Of a DNA stretch of 64,000 nucleotides, positions 38,549-47,490 are shown in pieces. The stretch covers positions 580,533-644,532 of the forward strand of contig NZ_JAGZ01000002.1 in assembly GCF_000526915.1 (NCBI RefSeq), read 5' to 3'. This DNA comes from Mycobacterium genavense ATCC 51234. GTDB taxonomy: Bacteria > Actinomycetota > Actinomycetes > Mycobacteriales > Mycobacteriaceae. A program made the translations under genes and the position numbers. Each line of letters starts with the position of its first letter. The first letter of the stretch is position 1. The notes under the pieces were generated by a model, which saw only the letters and a list, made by a program, of their open reading frames with translations, made no database searches and had not been told where the DNA came from.

Positions 38549-39573
38549 ATGGGTGTTAGCGTCGCACACCCGTTCGGTCGTCGAGCTATGCGGCGGTATC
38601 GGCTTCGGCTCAGTGCCGATTCCGGTAATGGTTTCTACGGCAGCCAACAGGTCCGGTTGTTGCGAATTTACTTGGGCGCCACCACTTTCCTGTTCACCTA
38701 CGGCGTGGTGTTCAGCTTGTTCCCGATCCACCCGGGCCAAATACCGGGCAGGCCCGGCGGCGGCATCGCGGCGATCGCCCTGGGCCTGGCCGCCCTGGTC
38801 TGGCTGGCCGTGCGGCCGGACAAACCCGCGCCGGCCACCGCCGTGGCGATCGTGGCCACCCCGATCGTGATGGCATTCCACGTGGCGATCACCGTCGAGT
38901 TCGCGTGCCTGATCGCGCCGATGTTTCTGGCGATGTACCTGCGCGCGTTCTACCCGCCGCGCCGTGGCGTGAGCCTGGTCGCGATCCTCACCCTGGCGTC
39001 GGTCGTCGCCCTGGCGATCTCGCACACGGCCAGGTTGTACATCGACTACCTGATCTCCGCGATCGCTATCGTCGGGGCCGCCGAGTCGTTCGGGCTGCTG
39101 ATGCGGGCCCTGCTCAATGCGGCGTGCACCGACCCGCTGCCCGGCTGCTCAACCGCGCGGGCTGGGAGATCGCCACCGCCGACCTGTTGGCCCGATCGCG
39201 TTCGGCGAAGGTCACCGTAATCGTGCTCGACATCGACAACTTCAAGACGATCAATGACACCCAGGGGCATCTCGCCGGCGACCAACACCTGGTCAGCCGC
39301 GCGGATTGTTGGCGAAAGCTAGCGTCCGCCGATGCCGTTCTGGCCAGGCTCGGCGGCGACGAGTTCGCGGTGTGTATCGCCGACGACGCGGACCTGACGC
39401 CGGCCCGCGCGCAGAAGTTTGTCGCCGACGTCCGCGTGCACACCCCGAACACCAGCATCGGCACCGCGTCGCGTAGCGGTGCGAGCGCCGACATCGCCGC
39501 GCTGTACGCCGAGACCGACGCCGAACTCTACGAAGCCAAGCGCAAAAAGCTTCCGGGCGCCCTGGGGATCTAG
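38549..39573 (+). pseudogene. Membrane-bound GGDEF-domain (diguanylate cyclase) protein, frameshifted
   Basis: An N-terminal block of five or six hydrophobic helices (residues ~25-185) leads to a GGDEF domain. The frame changes near 39130 (ACTDPL then LLNRAGWEIATADLLARSRS). Downstream the domain is complete: VIVLDIDNFKTINDTQGHLA and LARLGGDEFAVCIADD, with the intact GGDEF. The inhibitory RxxD site five residues before GGDEF is not present. Repaired, the protein has about 341 residues. Its 3' end overlaps the convergent DoxX gene by 4 bases. Confidence 0.78.
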
Positions 39574-40082
39574 CCGGCTTGCTTGGCCGGCGGACGGTAG
39601 AAGATCAGCAGCAGCCCCAGCCCGCCGGCGAGCCCGAGGCCCACCGCGATCAGCAGCCCGTTCCAGCCCATCAGCGGATTGTTGACCCCGAAAATCACCG
39701 AGTCCAGGCTGAACCGGCCGGGCCCCAGGGCCGCCACCGCGATGGCGCTGACCACCAGGACCAGGTTGTACTCCCAGCCCTCTTTGACGATGAAGAAACC
39801 GTTAGCGCGGTGCACGGTCCAGGCCGCGACCAGCATCAGGGCGACAAAGCCCGCGACCGGGATCGGCGTGAGCAGCCCGGCCGCCAGCCCCAGCCCGGCG
39901 GCGAGCTCGGTGGTGGCGGCCACCGTCGCGTGGAACTTGCCCGGCTTCATACCGATGCTCTCGAACCAGCGCGCGGTACCCGGTATGCGGCCTCCGCCGA
40001 AGAACTTGTTGTAGCCATGCGCGGCCAATGTCACGCCCAGCACCAGCCGCAGGATCAGCAATCCGACGTCGTAGGGAGTCAT
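39570..40082 (-). CDS. DoxX-family membrane protein
   Basis: 170 residues with four transmembrane helices. It has LILRLVLGVTLAAHGYNKFFG and GRIPGTARWFESIGMKPGK at the N-terminus, both typical of DoxX. M. tuberculosis DoxX proteins form membrane complexes in redox defence, but the role of this one is unknown. The gene stands alone between the GGDEF gene and a decayed WS/DGAT gene. Confidence 0.85.
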   Translation of the reverse strand: MTPYDVGLLILRLVLGVTLAAHGYNKFFGGGRIPGTARWFESIGMKPGKFHATVAATTELAAGLGLAAGLLTPIPVAGFVALMLVAAWTVHRANGFFIVKEGWEYNLVLVVSAIAVAALGPGRFSLDSVIFGVNNPLMGWNGLLIAVGLGLAGGLGLLLIFYRPPAKQAG

Positions 40083-40416
40083 ACGTGCAAACCTAGATCA
40101 TCGGGCGGATCGGGTAACAGCAACGGTGAGGGAGCACCGCGTGCGTTGTCGCGATTGCCGAAAACCAGCGGAGCCGGGAGCCGCCTATCGCACCCGACAA
40201 CGGCGCTCCCGACGGCGTCGGGCATGCGGCCGCCTCCACCGACGATGCCGCGGTATAGCTGACCGGCGACGCGGATCATCCGCGCGAAATTTCTGGGCGA
40301 CGCGATCCGGGTGGCGCGTGCAGGCCCGACTGTGCCGATCATCGAGCCGGTCGCAACCCAGGCACCGCGGGGCTGACCCGCGAGGAAGCGGCGAGATCCG
40401 GAGACGCGCAATACGT
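40083..40416. other. 334-bp gap with no convincing gene
   Basis: A minus-strand frame of 110 codons (40079-40411) crosses the gap. It has no recognisable domain, is rich in Arg, Gly and Pro, and runs into the DoxX start. In M. tuberculosis the neighbouring Rv1126c would lie about here, so this may be its remnant. I see no hairpin or RNA. Confidence 0.35.
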
Positions 40417-41655
40417 CTACAGCGCGGCGTCGAGCAACTCCAGGTAGGTGTCCATGTCGGCGATCACGGACTCCGCCGTGTGGACGCTGATCGCGATGGT
40501 CTCGCCGATGCCGTGCACTCCATGTGTCAGACCCATCGACGTGTCAGACCCATCGACGGCGACAGCCCGGGATAGCCGGCCGTCAGCACCACCGGCGCGT
40601 CCCCGAACTGCAGATCGGCGGGCCCGCGGTTGACACTGGACACCACGGTGTTGCCCGACACCTGCGCGGGCCGGGCCCCGAAGTCGAATTGTGAAACGCC
40701 CCAACGTAGTAGCGGAGCGGGCACCGCGGCGAATGCACGGTCCCCCGCGCGTGTGGCGGGATGTTCGAATCGCCGCCGCCCGTTGGCCAGGTCGGCGACG
40801 ATCCAGCCGCGCGTCCAGTTCGAGCCGCGGGTAGATCCCGACCACGATATTGCCGAAATGGTTATTAGCTTGGGGCACACCGGGTTTGGCCATCGGAACC
40901 TCCGCGCCCAGTGCGTCGGACCCGGCGGCAAGCAGCCGCGACAGCGCGGTCGACACGGCGGCGAGCACCGCGACGGTGACGCTGGGTCCACGTAGCTGTG
41001 CCCGCTGTCGCACGAGTGTGCGGATCGAACGGGCGCCGTCGGGGCCGGCGTTGGTGGCCAGCGGCGGCCGGCTGCCGACCCCCGGCGCCAGCAGCCCCGC
41101 CCGGGTGTCGCGAAGCAGCCCGCGATGCCTCCAGGCGGCCTCGGCGGCCCGCCAGGCGAAGCAGCCCGGCGACGCCCGTCGCACCGCGGGCACCGGAGCG
41201 TCCCGGCCGAACAGCCAGCCCGCCAGCGCCGCACCGCGTGCGCCGTCGGCCAGCGCGTGCGATGTTTGCAGGACCGTAACGACGCCCGGCCTGTCGACAC
41301 CGGGAATGCCGAGCACCGGTGTGAACACGTGCAGCCGCCAGGGCACGCGCCGGAGGTCCAGCTGGCTGTCGGCCAAGCGCGCCACCGCCGCCAGGCAGGC
41401 CTGCCAGCCGTGATCGGCCACGTCGTGGCGAACGACCTGCTCGGGCGAGACCGTCGTGGGGACCCACCGCGGATAGGTCAGCGAGCAGCCATCCTCGACC
41501 CGCAGCGTCAGCTCGGGGCACGCCCGAGCCCAGCAACGGATTTCGTCGAGGGCACGATCCAGGTCGCCGGGTTGGCCGCCGAATGCGTACAGCAGGAACT
41601 CGTCGTTGGGGACTTTGGCCGACATCCAGTAAAACTGCGCATCGACGGCGGCCAT
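40417..41655 (-). pseudogene. WS/DGAT-like acyltransferase (Rv1125 homologue), frame disrupted twice
   Basis: It starts MAAVDAQFYWMSAKVPNDEF. The acyltransferase motif appears as SHALADG, with Ser in place of the first His of HHxxxDG, so activity was doubtful even before damage. The frame changes near 40799-40806 (LELDARLD to IVADLANGRRRFEH). It returns after GLSPSMGL, where a 17-bp tandem duplication (40524-40557) lies, and ends ADMDTYLELLDAAL. Repaired, the protein is about 410 residues, near the 414 of Rv1125 as I recall. It follows ephC on the same strand after 19 bp. Confidence 0.78.
40524..40557. repeat. 17-bp tandem duplication in the WS/DGAT-like gene
   Basis: GTGTCAGACCCATCGAC occurs twice without a gap (40524-40540 and 40541-40557). 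Seventeen bases shift the frame, and the duplicated segment corresponds to a conserved SMGLT stretch that relatives have once. Confidence 0.9.
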
Positions 41656-41674
41656 TCGGCGCGCGGCCACGGCC

Positions 41675-42577
41675 TCAGCCGGGTGAGCCGATGAACGCCA
41701 GCACCCGCTCGGCGATTTTCTCGAGCTGTTCCAGCTGCAGGAAATGCCCGGCATGATCGATGATCGCCACGTCGCTGCCGGCGGGCAGCACCTTTTCGGT
41801 CCAGTGGGCGAAAGCCGGGGTCATGCAACCGTCGTCGCGGCCGTGCAAATACAGGGTCGGCAAAATCGGCGCCTCGGTCCACAGCCGGTTCAGCTCGGCA
41901 TACCGCTGCGGCGGGCGGGTGTTGCGAAGCGTGGCGCGGTAGGTCCCCAGCGCCGCGCGCCAGCTTTCCGGTGTCCCGATCGCGGCGTCGACGTGACGCA
42001 GGTCCTCCTCGGCGCCGTGGTAACCCGGAGACCACCGCCGCCACAACCGCGGCAGCACCCACGACGCGGAACGCTCAGGCAGGAAAGGCAATTGGAAGTA
42101 GAACATGTACCAGCTGCGCAGCAGTTGACGAGGAATCTGACGCGCCAGCCGTCCGCGCTCGCTGACCTGGCCGCGGAACGCGGCCGAGACGGGCACCGAC
42201 ATGATCACGGCCTTGGTAAACGGGCTGTTGGGCATCGCGGCCAGGCCGGTGCCCGCCAGTGCGCCCCAGTCGTGTCCGATCACCACGTCGCGATCGGTGC
42301 CCCCGGCGACCTCGCGCACCCGCAGCGCGTCGTCCATGATCGCGCCGACGTGATAGCTGCCGTCGTCCGGAATGGACGACGGCGCGTATCCCCGCATGAA
42401 CGGTGCGACGACACGCCAGCCGGCCGCGGCCAGCAGCGGGGCCAGCTTGCGCCAGCCGTAGGCCGTGTCGGGGAAGCCGTGTAGGCACAAGGCGATCGGG
42501 CCGTCGGCCGGGCCCCAGGTCAGCGCCTTGAGCTCGGCGGGAGGACCCGGCACGTCGATCCATCGCGGCTTGGTCAT
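41675..42577 (-). CDS. ephC: Epoxide hydrolase
   Basis: A 300-residue alpha/beta hydrolase. HGFPDTAYGWRKLAPLL provides the oxyanion hole (HGFP), and GHDWGALAGTG has the Asp nucleophile (Asp103) of epoxide hydrolases rather than Ser. A conserved His stands in IIDHAGHFLQLEQ. It opens epoxides to diols. The position between Rv1125- and bpoB-like genes matches ephC (Rv1124) of M. tuberculosis. I chose the ATG giving MTKPRWIDVPG. The gene is intact and divergent from bpoB. Confidence 0.86.
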   Translation of the reverse strand: MTKPRWIDVPGPPAELKALTWGPADGPIALCLHGFPDTAYGWRKLAPLLAAAGWRVVAPFMRGYAPSSIPDDGSYHVGAIMDDALRVREVAGGTDRDVVIGHDWGALAGTGLAAMPNSPFTKAVIMSVPVSAAFRGQVSERGRLARQIPRQLLRSWYMFYFQLPFLPERSASWVLPRLWRRWSPGYHGAEEDLRHVDAAIGTPESWRAALGTYRATLRNTRPPQRYAELNRLWTEAPILPTLYLHGRDDGCMTPAFAHWTEKVLPAGSDVAIIDHAGHFLQLEQLEKIAERVLAFIGSPG

Positions 42578-42771
42578 CTCGGGTAGTCCGCCATGTTCAC
42601 TCCTGTTCGGGGCGTCCGCACGGACCAACCTAACACCGGAGCGAAAGAAACCCCGAACCCTCACTGCATCCAGGGATTTCATCAACGCTCGGTCGAGATC
42701 GACGTCAGCGTGGTGCTCACTCGGACTGTTGCGCGCCGTGGTCGATCTCGGTACCCCCACCTCTTCCATGT

Positions 42772-42786
42772 TGTGGTCCGACCACA
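42772..42786. promoter_or_regulatory. TGTGGTC-C-GACCACA palindrome between ephC and bpoB
   Basis: A perfect 7-1-7 inverted repeat lies 101 bp upstream of bpoB in the 309-bp divergent gap. The TGGT...ACCA core is the form used by FadR-type GntR regulators. The remainder of the gap shows no coding sequence or other structure. Confidence 0.5.
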
Positions 42787-42886
42787 GCGACGGGCGTGAT
42801 CGATGGCGTCGGCGTCTCCCAGCTGTTTCACCGATAGACTCCGGCGACCGCGAGAACTCATCGAGCGACTATGTAACGTCAGATCG

Positions 42887-43756
42887 ATGAGCACCGTGAG
42901 CAGCAGCCCCCAGACGGTCAAATTCGCTGGTGTCGGCGGTATCGGCCTGGTCGCCGACGAATGGAACCGCGACACCGCGATCGCGGGCCGACCGTCGATC
43001 CTGATGTTGCACGGCGGCGGCCAAAACCGATTCTCCTGGAAGAACACCGGCCAGGTCCTGGCCGACGAGGGCTTCCACGTCGTCGCGCTGGACAGCCGCG
43101 GGCACGGCGACAGCGACCGGGCACCGGGCGCGGACTACGCGATCGAGACGCTGATGGGCGACGTCCTGCAGGTCCTGGACGCGATCGGCCGCCCCGTCGT
43201 GCTGATCGGGGCCAGCATGGGCGGGTTGACCGGCATCCTGGTCGCCGACAAAGCGGGCCCGGCGCAGGTGACCGGCTTGGTGCTGGTCGACGTCGTGCCG
43301 CGGTACGAGAAGACCGGCAGCGCCCGGATCCGGGATTTCATGCTGACCAACCTGCACGGCTTCGCGTCGCTGGAAGAAGCCGCCGACGCCGTATCCGCTT
43401 ATCTGCCGTATCGGGAAAAACCGCGCAGCCCCGAAGGGCTGAAGAAGAATTTGCGGCTGCGGGACGGACGCTGGTACTGGCACTGGGATCCGGCGTTCAT
43501 GACCGCCCCCGGCGACGACCCGGAGTTGCGCACGGACAACTTCGAGCGTGCCGCGGCAGATCTAACGATCCCGGTCCTGTTGATCCGCGGCAAGCTCTCC
43601 GACGTCGTCAGCCCCGAAGGCGTCAATCACTTCCTGGCGACGGTTCCGCGTGCGGAGTTCGTCGAGCTGTCCGACGCCGGACACACCGCCGCCGGCGACG
43701 ACAACGACGCCTTCAGCGACGTCGTCGTCCAGTTCGTCAAGCGGCTGACCGGCTGA
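42887..43756 (+). CDS. bpoB: Alpha/beta hydrolase, BpoB family (Rv1123c)
   Basis: A 289-residue hydrolase annotated in M. tuberculosis as a non-haem peroxidase. It shows LMLHGGGQNRFSWKNTG, VVALDSRGHGDSDR, a nucleophile Ser in LIGASMGGLTG, and a C-terminal His in LSDAGHTAAGDD. The family resembles cofactor-free haloperoxidases, but an ester or related substrate is as likely. The ATG at 42887 gives MSTVSSSPQTVKFAG. It converges on gnd2 with a short repeat between. The gene is intact. Confidence 0.84.
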   Translation: MSTVSSSPQTVKFAGVGGIGLVADEWNRDTAIAGRPSILMLHGGGQNRFSWKNTGQVLADEGFHVVALDSRGHGDSDRAPGADYAIETLMGDVLQVLDAIGRPVVLIGASMGGLTGILVADKAGPAQVTGLVLVDVVPRYEKTGSARIRDFMLTNLHGFASLEEAADAVSAYLPYREKPRSPEGLKKNLRLRDGRWYWHWDPAFMTAPGDDPELRTDNFERAAADLTIPVLLIRGKLSDVVSPEGVNHFLATVPRAEFVELSDAGHTAAGDDNDAFSDVVVQFVKRLTG

Positions 43757-43773
43757 GCCCAATGGCGGCGACC

Positions 43774-43800
43774 CTCCTCCGCGAGCGGGAGGTGCCCCCA
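43774..43800. repeat. Interspersed palindromic element, copy 2
   Basis: It has a CTCCTCCGCGAGCGGGAGG core followed by TGCCCCCA, between the bpoB stop (43756) and the gnd2 stop (43835). It shares the GGGAGGT-x-CCCCCA tail and hairpin form with 22026-22050. It may also act as terminator for the convergent pair. Confidence 0.5.
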
Positions 43801-43834
43801 ATCACTCGGCTTCGCCGCCCTCGCGATCGCCGCG

Positions 43835-44863
43835 TCAGCCACCGACCCCCGGCTTCTCGGCGTGCCCGCCGAACTGCTTGCGCATCGCCGAGAGCGCCTT
43901 GTTGGCGAAGTCGTCGAGGCTGCGCGAAGCGAAGCGGGACTGCAACGCGGTCGTCAGCACCGGGGCCGGCACCCCCTCGTCGATCGCCGCGATCGCGGTC
44001 CAGCGGCCCTCCCCGGAGTCGGAGACCCGGCCGGAGAATTCGGACAGGGTGGGCGATTCGTGCAGCGCGATCGCCGTCAAGTCCAGCAGCCAGGAGCCGA
44101 CGACACTGCCCCGGCGCCACACCTCCGCGACGTCGGCGACGTCGAAGTTGTACTGGTAGCACTCGGGATTCGACAGCGGCGCGGTTTCGGCATCGCCCTT
44201 TTCGACGCGGGTGCCGATGTCGGCGTTGCGCAGAATGTTGAGCCCCTCGGCGAGGGAGGCCATCATTCCGTACTCGATGCCGTTGTGCACCATCTTGACG
44301 AAGTGACCCGCCCCGGACGGGCCGCAGTGCAGGTAGCCCTTCTCGGGTTGGGCGACCTCGCCGTCGCGGCCGGGGGTGCGCGTAGCGGCGTCGACCCCGG
44401 GTGCGATGACCTTGAACAGCGGCTCCGCGTGCTCGAAGGCGTAGTCGTCGCCCCCGATCATCAGGCAGTAACCACGCTCCCGGCCCCAGACCCCACCGCT
44501 GGTGCCGCAGTCGATGAGGTGAATTCCCTTCTCGGACAGCAGCTTTGAGTGCTTGAGGTCGTCGCGGTAGTAGGAGTTGCCGCCGTCGATCACGATATCG
44601 CCGGACTCGAGGGTGTTCGCCAGCTCCTCGATCACCGAGGTGGTGATCTCACCCGCGGGCACCATCACCCAGACGATCCGCGGCGCGGTCATCTTCTCGG
44701 CCAGCTCCGCAACCGAGAACGCCCCGGTCATTCCCTTCTCACTGGCCAGCGTCTTGACGACTTCCTTGTCGTGGTCGTACACCACGCCCTCGTGTCCGCC
44801 GTCGACGACACGACGGATGATGTTGGCACCCATTCGGCCCAGGCCGATCATTCCCAGCTGCAT
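43835..44863 (-). CDS. gnd2: 6-phosphogluconate dehydrogenase (decarboxylating), short type
   Basis: 342 residues, the length of the short, often NAD-preferring class. MQLGMIGLGRMGANIIRRVV is the Rossmann motif, then VIDGGNSYYRDDL and the catalytic Lys in GPSGAGHFVKMVHNGIEYG. It makes ribulose 5-phosphate in the pentose phosphate pathway. It is 10 bp after zwf1 on the same strand, so the two oxidative enzymes are co-expressed. Matches Rv1122. The gene is intact. Confidence 0.93.
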   Translation of the reverse strand: MQLGMIGLGRMGANIIRRVVDGGHEGVVYDHDKEVVKTLASEKGMTGAFSVAELAEKMTAPRIVWVMVPAGEITTSVIEELANTLESGDIVIDGGNSYYRDDLKHSKLLSEKGIHLIDCGTSGGVWGRERGYCLMIGGDDYAFEHAEPLFKVIAPGVDAATRTPGRDGEVAQPEKGYLHCGPSGAGHFVKMVHNGIEYGMMASLAEGLNILRNADIGTRVEKGDAETAPLSNPECYQYNFDVADVAEVWRRGSVVGSWLLDLTAIALHESPTLSEFSGRVSDSGEGRWTAIAAIDEGVPAPVLTTALQSRFASRSLDDFANKALSAMRKQFGGHAEKPGVGG

Positions 44864-44873
44864 TCCGGTCTCC

Positions 44874-46298
44874 TTACTGTCCCGACTTGGTTTTCGGAGG
44901 GAACCACGGGTCTTGCCAATGGCAGTGACCGCGGACCAGCGACTGCGCGGCCTCGGGTCCCCACGACCCGGGCTCGTAGGGGTGAATCTCGCTCGGCTTG
45001 TCCAGCAGCGGCTGGACGATGCGCCAGGTCTGCTCGATGCTGTCTTCCCGCGCGAATAGCTGGCGATCGCCGCTCAGCGCGGCGTGCAGCAGCAGTTCAT
45101 ACGGGCCCTCCGCTTCGCCCAGGTCCGTGGCGAACAGCGAGTCCAGGTGGACGTCGTGCCACTCGTCATGGACTTGGGCGGACAACTGCATTCGCATGCC
45201 CGGCTGGGGGTCGATGCGCAGCACGATCTGGTTGGGCTCGGCCGTCGTGCGGTGCGGCAGGAAGGCCAGCTGTGGAACGCGGCGCAGAAACAGCCGCACC
45301 TCGGTGACCTTCTCCGGCAGTTCCTTACCGGCCCGCACGAAGATGGGTACTCCGGACCAGCGCCAGTTGTCGATCTCGGTGCGCAGTGCGATGAAGGTTT
45401 CGGTCTGCGAATCCTTCGCCACCCCGTCGACGTCGGTGTAGCCGTGGTACTGGCCGCGCACACAATGTTCGGGGTCCAGCGGCGGCATCGCGCGGAACAC
45501 CTCGGATTTCTTGTCGTTGAGGTCGTCGGCGCTGCCGCCGACCGGCGGTTCCATCGCGACCATGGCGAGCACCTGCAGCAGATGGTTCTGCACCACGTCA
45601 CGCAGGGTGCCAACCTTGTCGTAGAACCTGCCCCGGTCCTCGACGCCGAAGTTCTCGGCCATCGTGATGTGAATCTCGGACACACTCTGGCGATCCCACA
45701 GTGCGGCCAGCGCCTGGTTGGCGAAGCGCAGGCATTCGAGTTCCACCACGGGCTGCTTGCCCAGGAAGTGGTCCACCCGCAGGATCTGGTCTTCGTCGAG
45801 CACCGCGTGCAGCCGATCGTTGAGTTCGCAGGCGGACTTCAGGTCATGGCCGAACGGCTTTTCCACCGCGACGCGGGCCCGCTCCACCAGGCCCTCGCGC
45901 GCGAGGCCCTCGACGATCGGCGCGAACAGCGCGGGCGGCATCTCGAGGTAGTACAGCGGGCGGTAGTCCGAACCGATCAGCTCGGCGAGCCGGTGATAGA
46001 GAGCGCGGTCGGTGACGTCGCCGTGGATGTAGTCCAGCCGATTGGCCAGCCGATCGAACACCTCGTCGTCGATCTGCTCCCCGGCATCGTTGATGGAGGT
46101 GCGCGCCCGCTCGATCAACTTCTTGACGCTGATGTCGTCGCTCGCCACGCCCAGGATCGGGCAGTCCAGCAGATTGCGGCGCTCGAGCCGATACAGCGCG
46201 CGAAACGTCATCTTGCGGGCCAGATCACCGGTAATGCCGAAGATCACCAACAGGTTGGACGAATCACCACCGTCGTCGGCCAAAACCGAACCTCCCAA
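44874..46298 (-). CDS. zwf1: Glucose-6-phosphate 1-dehydrogenase
   Basis: About 470 residues. LLVIFGITGDLARKMTFRAL is the cofactor motif, VAVEKPFGHDL follows, and RVDHFLGKQPVVEL holds the active-site Lys and His region. It is the first enzyme of the oxidative pentose phosphate pathway and pairs with gnd2 downstream. The start is uncertain. The open frame begins at a TTG (46296-46298); a second TTG five codons later (LADDGGDSSNLLV) better matches the M. tuberculosis N-terminus. The gene is intact. Confidence 0.93.
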   Translation of the reverse strand: MGGSVLADDGGDSSNLLVIFGITGDLARKMTFRALYRLERRNLLDCPILGVASDDISVKKLIERARTSINDAGEQIDDEVFDRLANRLDYIHGDVTDRALYHRLAELIGSDYRPLYYLEMPPALFAPIVEGLAREGLVERARVAVEKPFGHDLKSACELNDRLHAVLDEDQILRVDHFLGKQPVVELECLRFANQALAALWDRQSVSEIHITMAENFGVEDRGRFYDKVGTLRDVVQNHLLQVLAMVAMEPPVGGSADDLNDKKSEVFRAMPPLDPEHCVRGQYHGYTDVDGVAKDSQTETFIALRTEIDNWRWSGVPIFVRAGKELPEKVTEVRLFLRRVPQLAFLPHRTTAEPNQIVLRIDPQPGMRMQLSAQVHDEWHDVHLDSLFATDLGEAEGPYELLLHAALSGDRQLFAREDSIEQTWRIVQPLLDKPSEIHPYEPGSWGPEAAQSLVRGHCHWQDPWFPPKTKSGQ

Positions 46299-46407
46299 AA
46301 TTCACCGGACCGGTTCACTCGAGCTGCACTACCCGGGGGTGATCGCACTCAACCCTAGACACTGCTGAAAGGGCCGACAACCGGAAGCCATCCCGCGCTT
46401 TGCAAGG

Positions 46408-47244
46408 ATGCGAGACGTGGGTGATGCACTGCATATCGCGGTCTACGTCCTGGCCGGCGTTGCCGTGATCGAAGCCTGCGCACTCGCCGTGATGGGCAAG
46501 TTGCTGGTCCGTAGCCGCGAGGAAGCCGAGGAGTTACGGCAACGTGCCGACACCCGCAATTGGCTGATATCCGGCGGCCGGGAGGCCCTCAAAACGGCCT
46601 GGAACACTGCCAACGTGATGCGCAAGGAGGGCTTCGGCGCGGCGGTGCGCAGCAGCATCGAAGACCTCGCCGACTGGGCCGAGGTCGAGCGGCCCGACCT
46701 CGCGCGAGTCACGCCGGACGGCCGGGTGGTAATTCTGTTCTCCGACATCGAGGAGTCCACCGCGCTGAACGAGCGGATCGGCGACCGCGCCTGGGTCCGG
46801 CTGATCAGCTCGCACGACAAGCTGGTGTCCGGGTTGGTGAAGCGCCGATCCGGCTACGTGGTCAAAAGCCAGGGCGACGGCTTCATGATCGCCTTCGCCC
46901 GCGCAGAGCAGGCGGTGCGGTGCGGCATCGACCTTCAGTCCGAGCTGCACCGGAACGCAAAACGCAAGCGGCACGAGGATATTCGGGTCCGGATCAGCAT
47001 CCACATGGGCCGCTCGGTGCGTCGCGGCGACGATCTGTTCGGACGCAACGTCGCGATGGCGGCGCGGGTGGCCGCCCAGGCCGTCGGTGGACAGATCCTG
47101 GTGAGCGAGCCGGTGCGCGAGGCGCTGCGCGACTGCGACGACATCCGGTTCTACGAAGGCCGCGACGTGGAGCTGAAAGGCTTTTCGGGCAGTCATCGCT
47201 TGTTCGCGGTGTCGGCCGGCGTCGCTGGCGTTCTCGAGGCTTAA
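46408..47244 (+). CDS. Membrane-anchored class III adenylate/guanylate cyclase (Rv1120c-type locus)
   Basis: 278 residues: one N-terminal helix ([20 protein letters not shown]), a linker, and a class III cyclase domain. The metal-binding Asp113 (FSDIEEST) and Asp157 ([11 protein letters not shown]), the purine-specifying Lys153, Asp209 and Arg220 (MAARVAAQ) are present. The transition-state Asn position of the VNxAAR motif is Ala216 here (VAMAAR), which should lower activity or change chemistry. In M. tuberculosis this locus is only a short remnant, so this copy is fuller. It is divergent from zwf1. Confidence 0.86.
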   Translation: MRDVGDALHIAVYVLAGVAVIEACALAVMGKLLVRSREEAEELRQRADTRNWLISGGREALKTAWNTANVMRKEGFGAAVRSSIEDLADWAEVERPDLARVTPDGRVVILFSDIEESTALNERIGDRAWVRLISSHDKLVSGLVKRRSGYVVKSQGDGFMIAFARAEQAVRCGIDLQSELHRNAKRKRHEDIRVRISIHMGRSVRRGDDLFGRNVAMAARVAAQAVGGQILVSEPVREALRDCDDIRFYEGRDVELKGFSGSHRLFAVSAGVAGVLEA

Positions 47245-47310
47245 TCCGTGGCGACCCGCCGCGGCGTGTCGTCGCAACCGGTTAAATGTCGCGGGGTCGA
47301 CGTCAGCGCG

Positions 47311-47469
47311 TCACGGCGCGCCGGACTCGGCCAGCCGCTGATGCAGCCGGGCGCGGATCTCGCCGGGGGTGTAGGCGCGACGTTTGCGTTGATCACGTAC
47401 GACCAACGCACCCCCGGCCACGACACCGGCGACGCCGGCCAGGCCGATCCACTTCCAAATGCTGCGCAT
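47311..47469 (-). CDS. Small single-pass membrane protein (52 aa)
   Basis: It starts MRSIWKWIGLAGVAGVVAGG with one transmembrane helix (residues ~6-25), then a basic RDQRKRRAYTPGEIRARL tail. The length, topology and tail look like a real small membrane protein, and the gene exactly fills the gap between the cyclase and the SDR. Its start is 21 bp from the divergent SDR start. The family is not recognised. Confidence 0.6.
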   Translation of the reverse strand: MRSIWKWIGLAGVAGVVAGGALVVRDQRKRRAYTPGEIRARLHQRLAESGAP

Positions 47470-47490
47470 ACTTGACACGCTATTACCGCC

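Noticed and set aside
40079..40411. 110-codon minus-strand frame between DoxX and the WS/DGAT gene as a real gene
   Set aside because: No domain, no ribosome binding site and low-complexity composition; listed as an unexplained gap.
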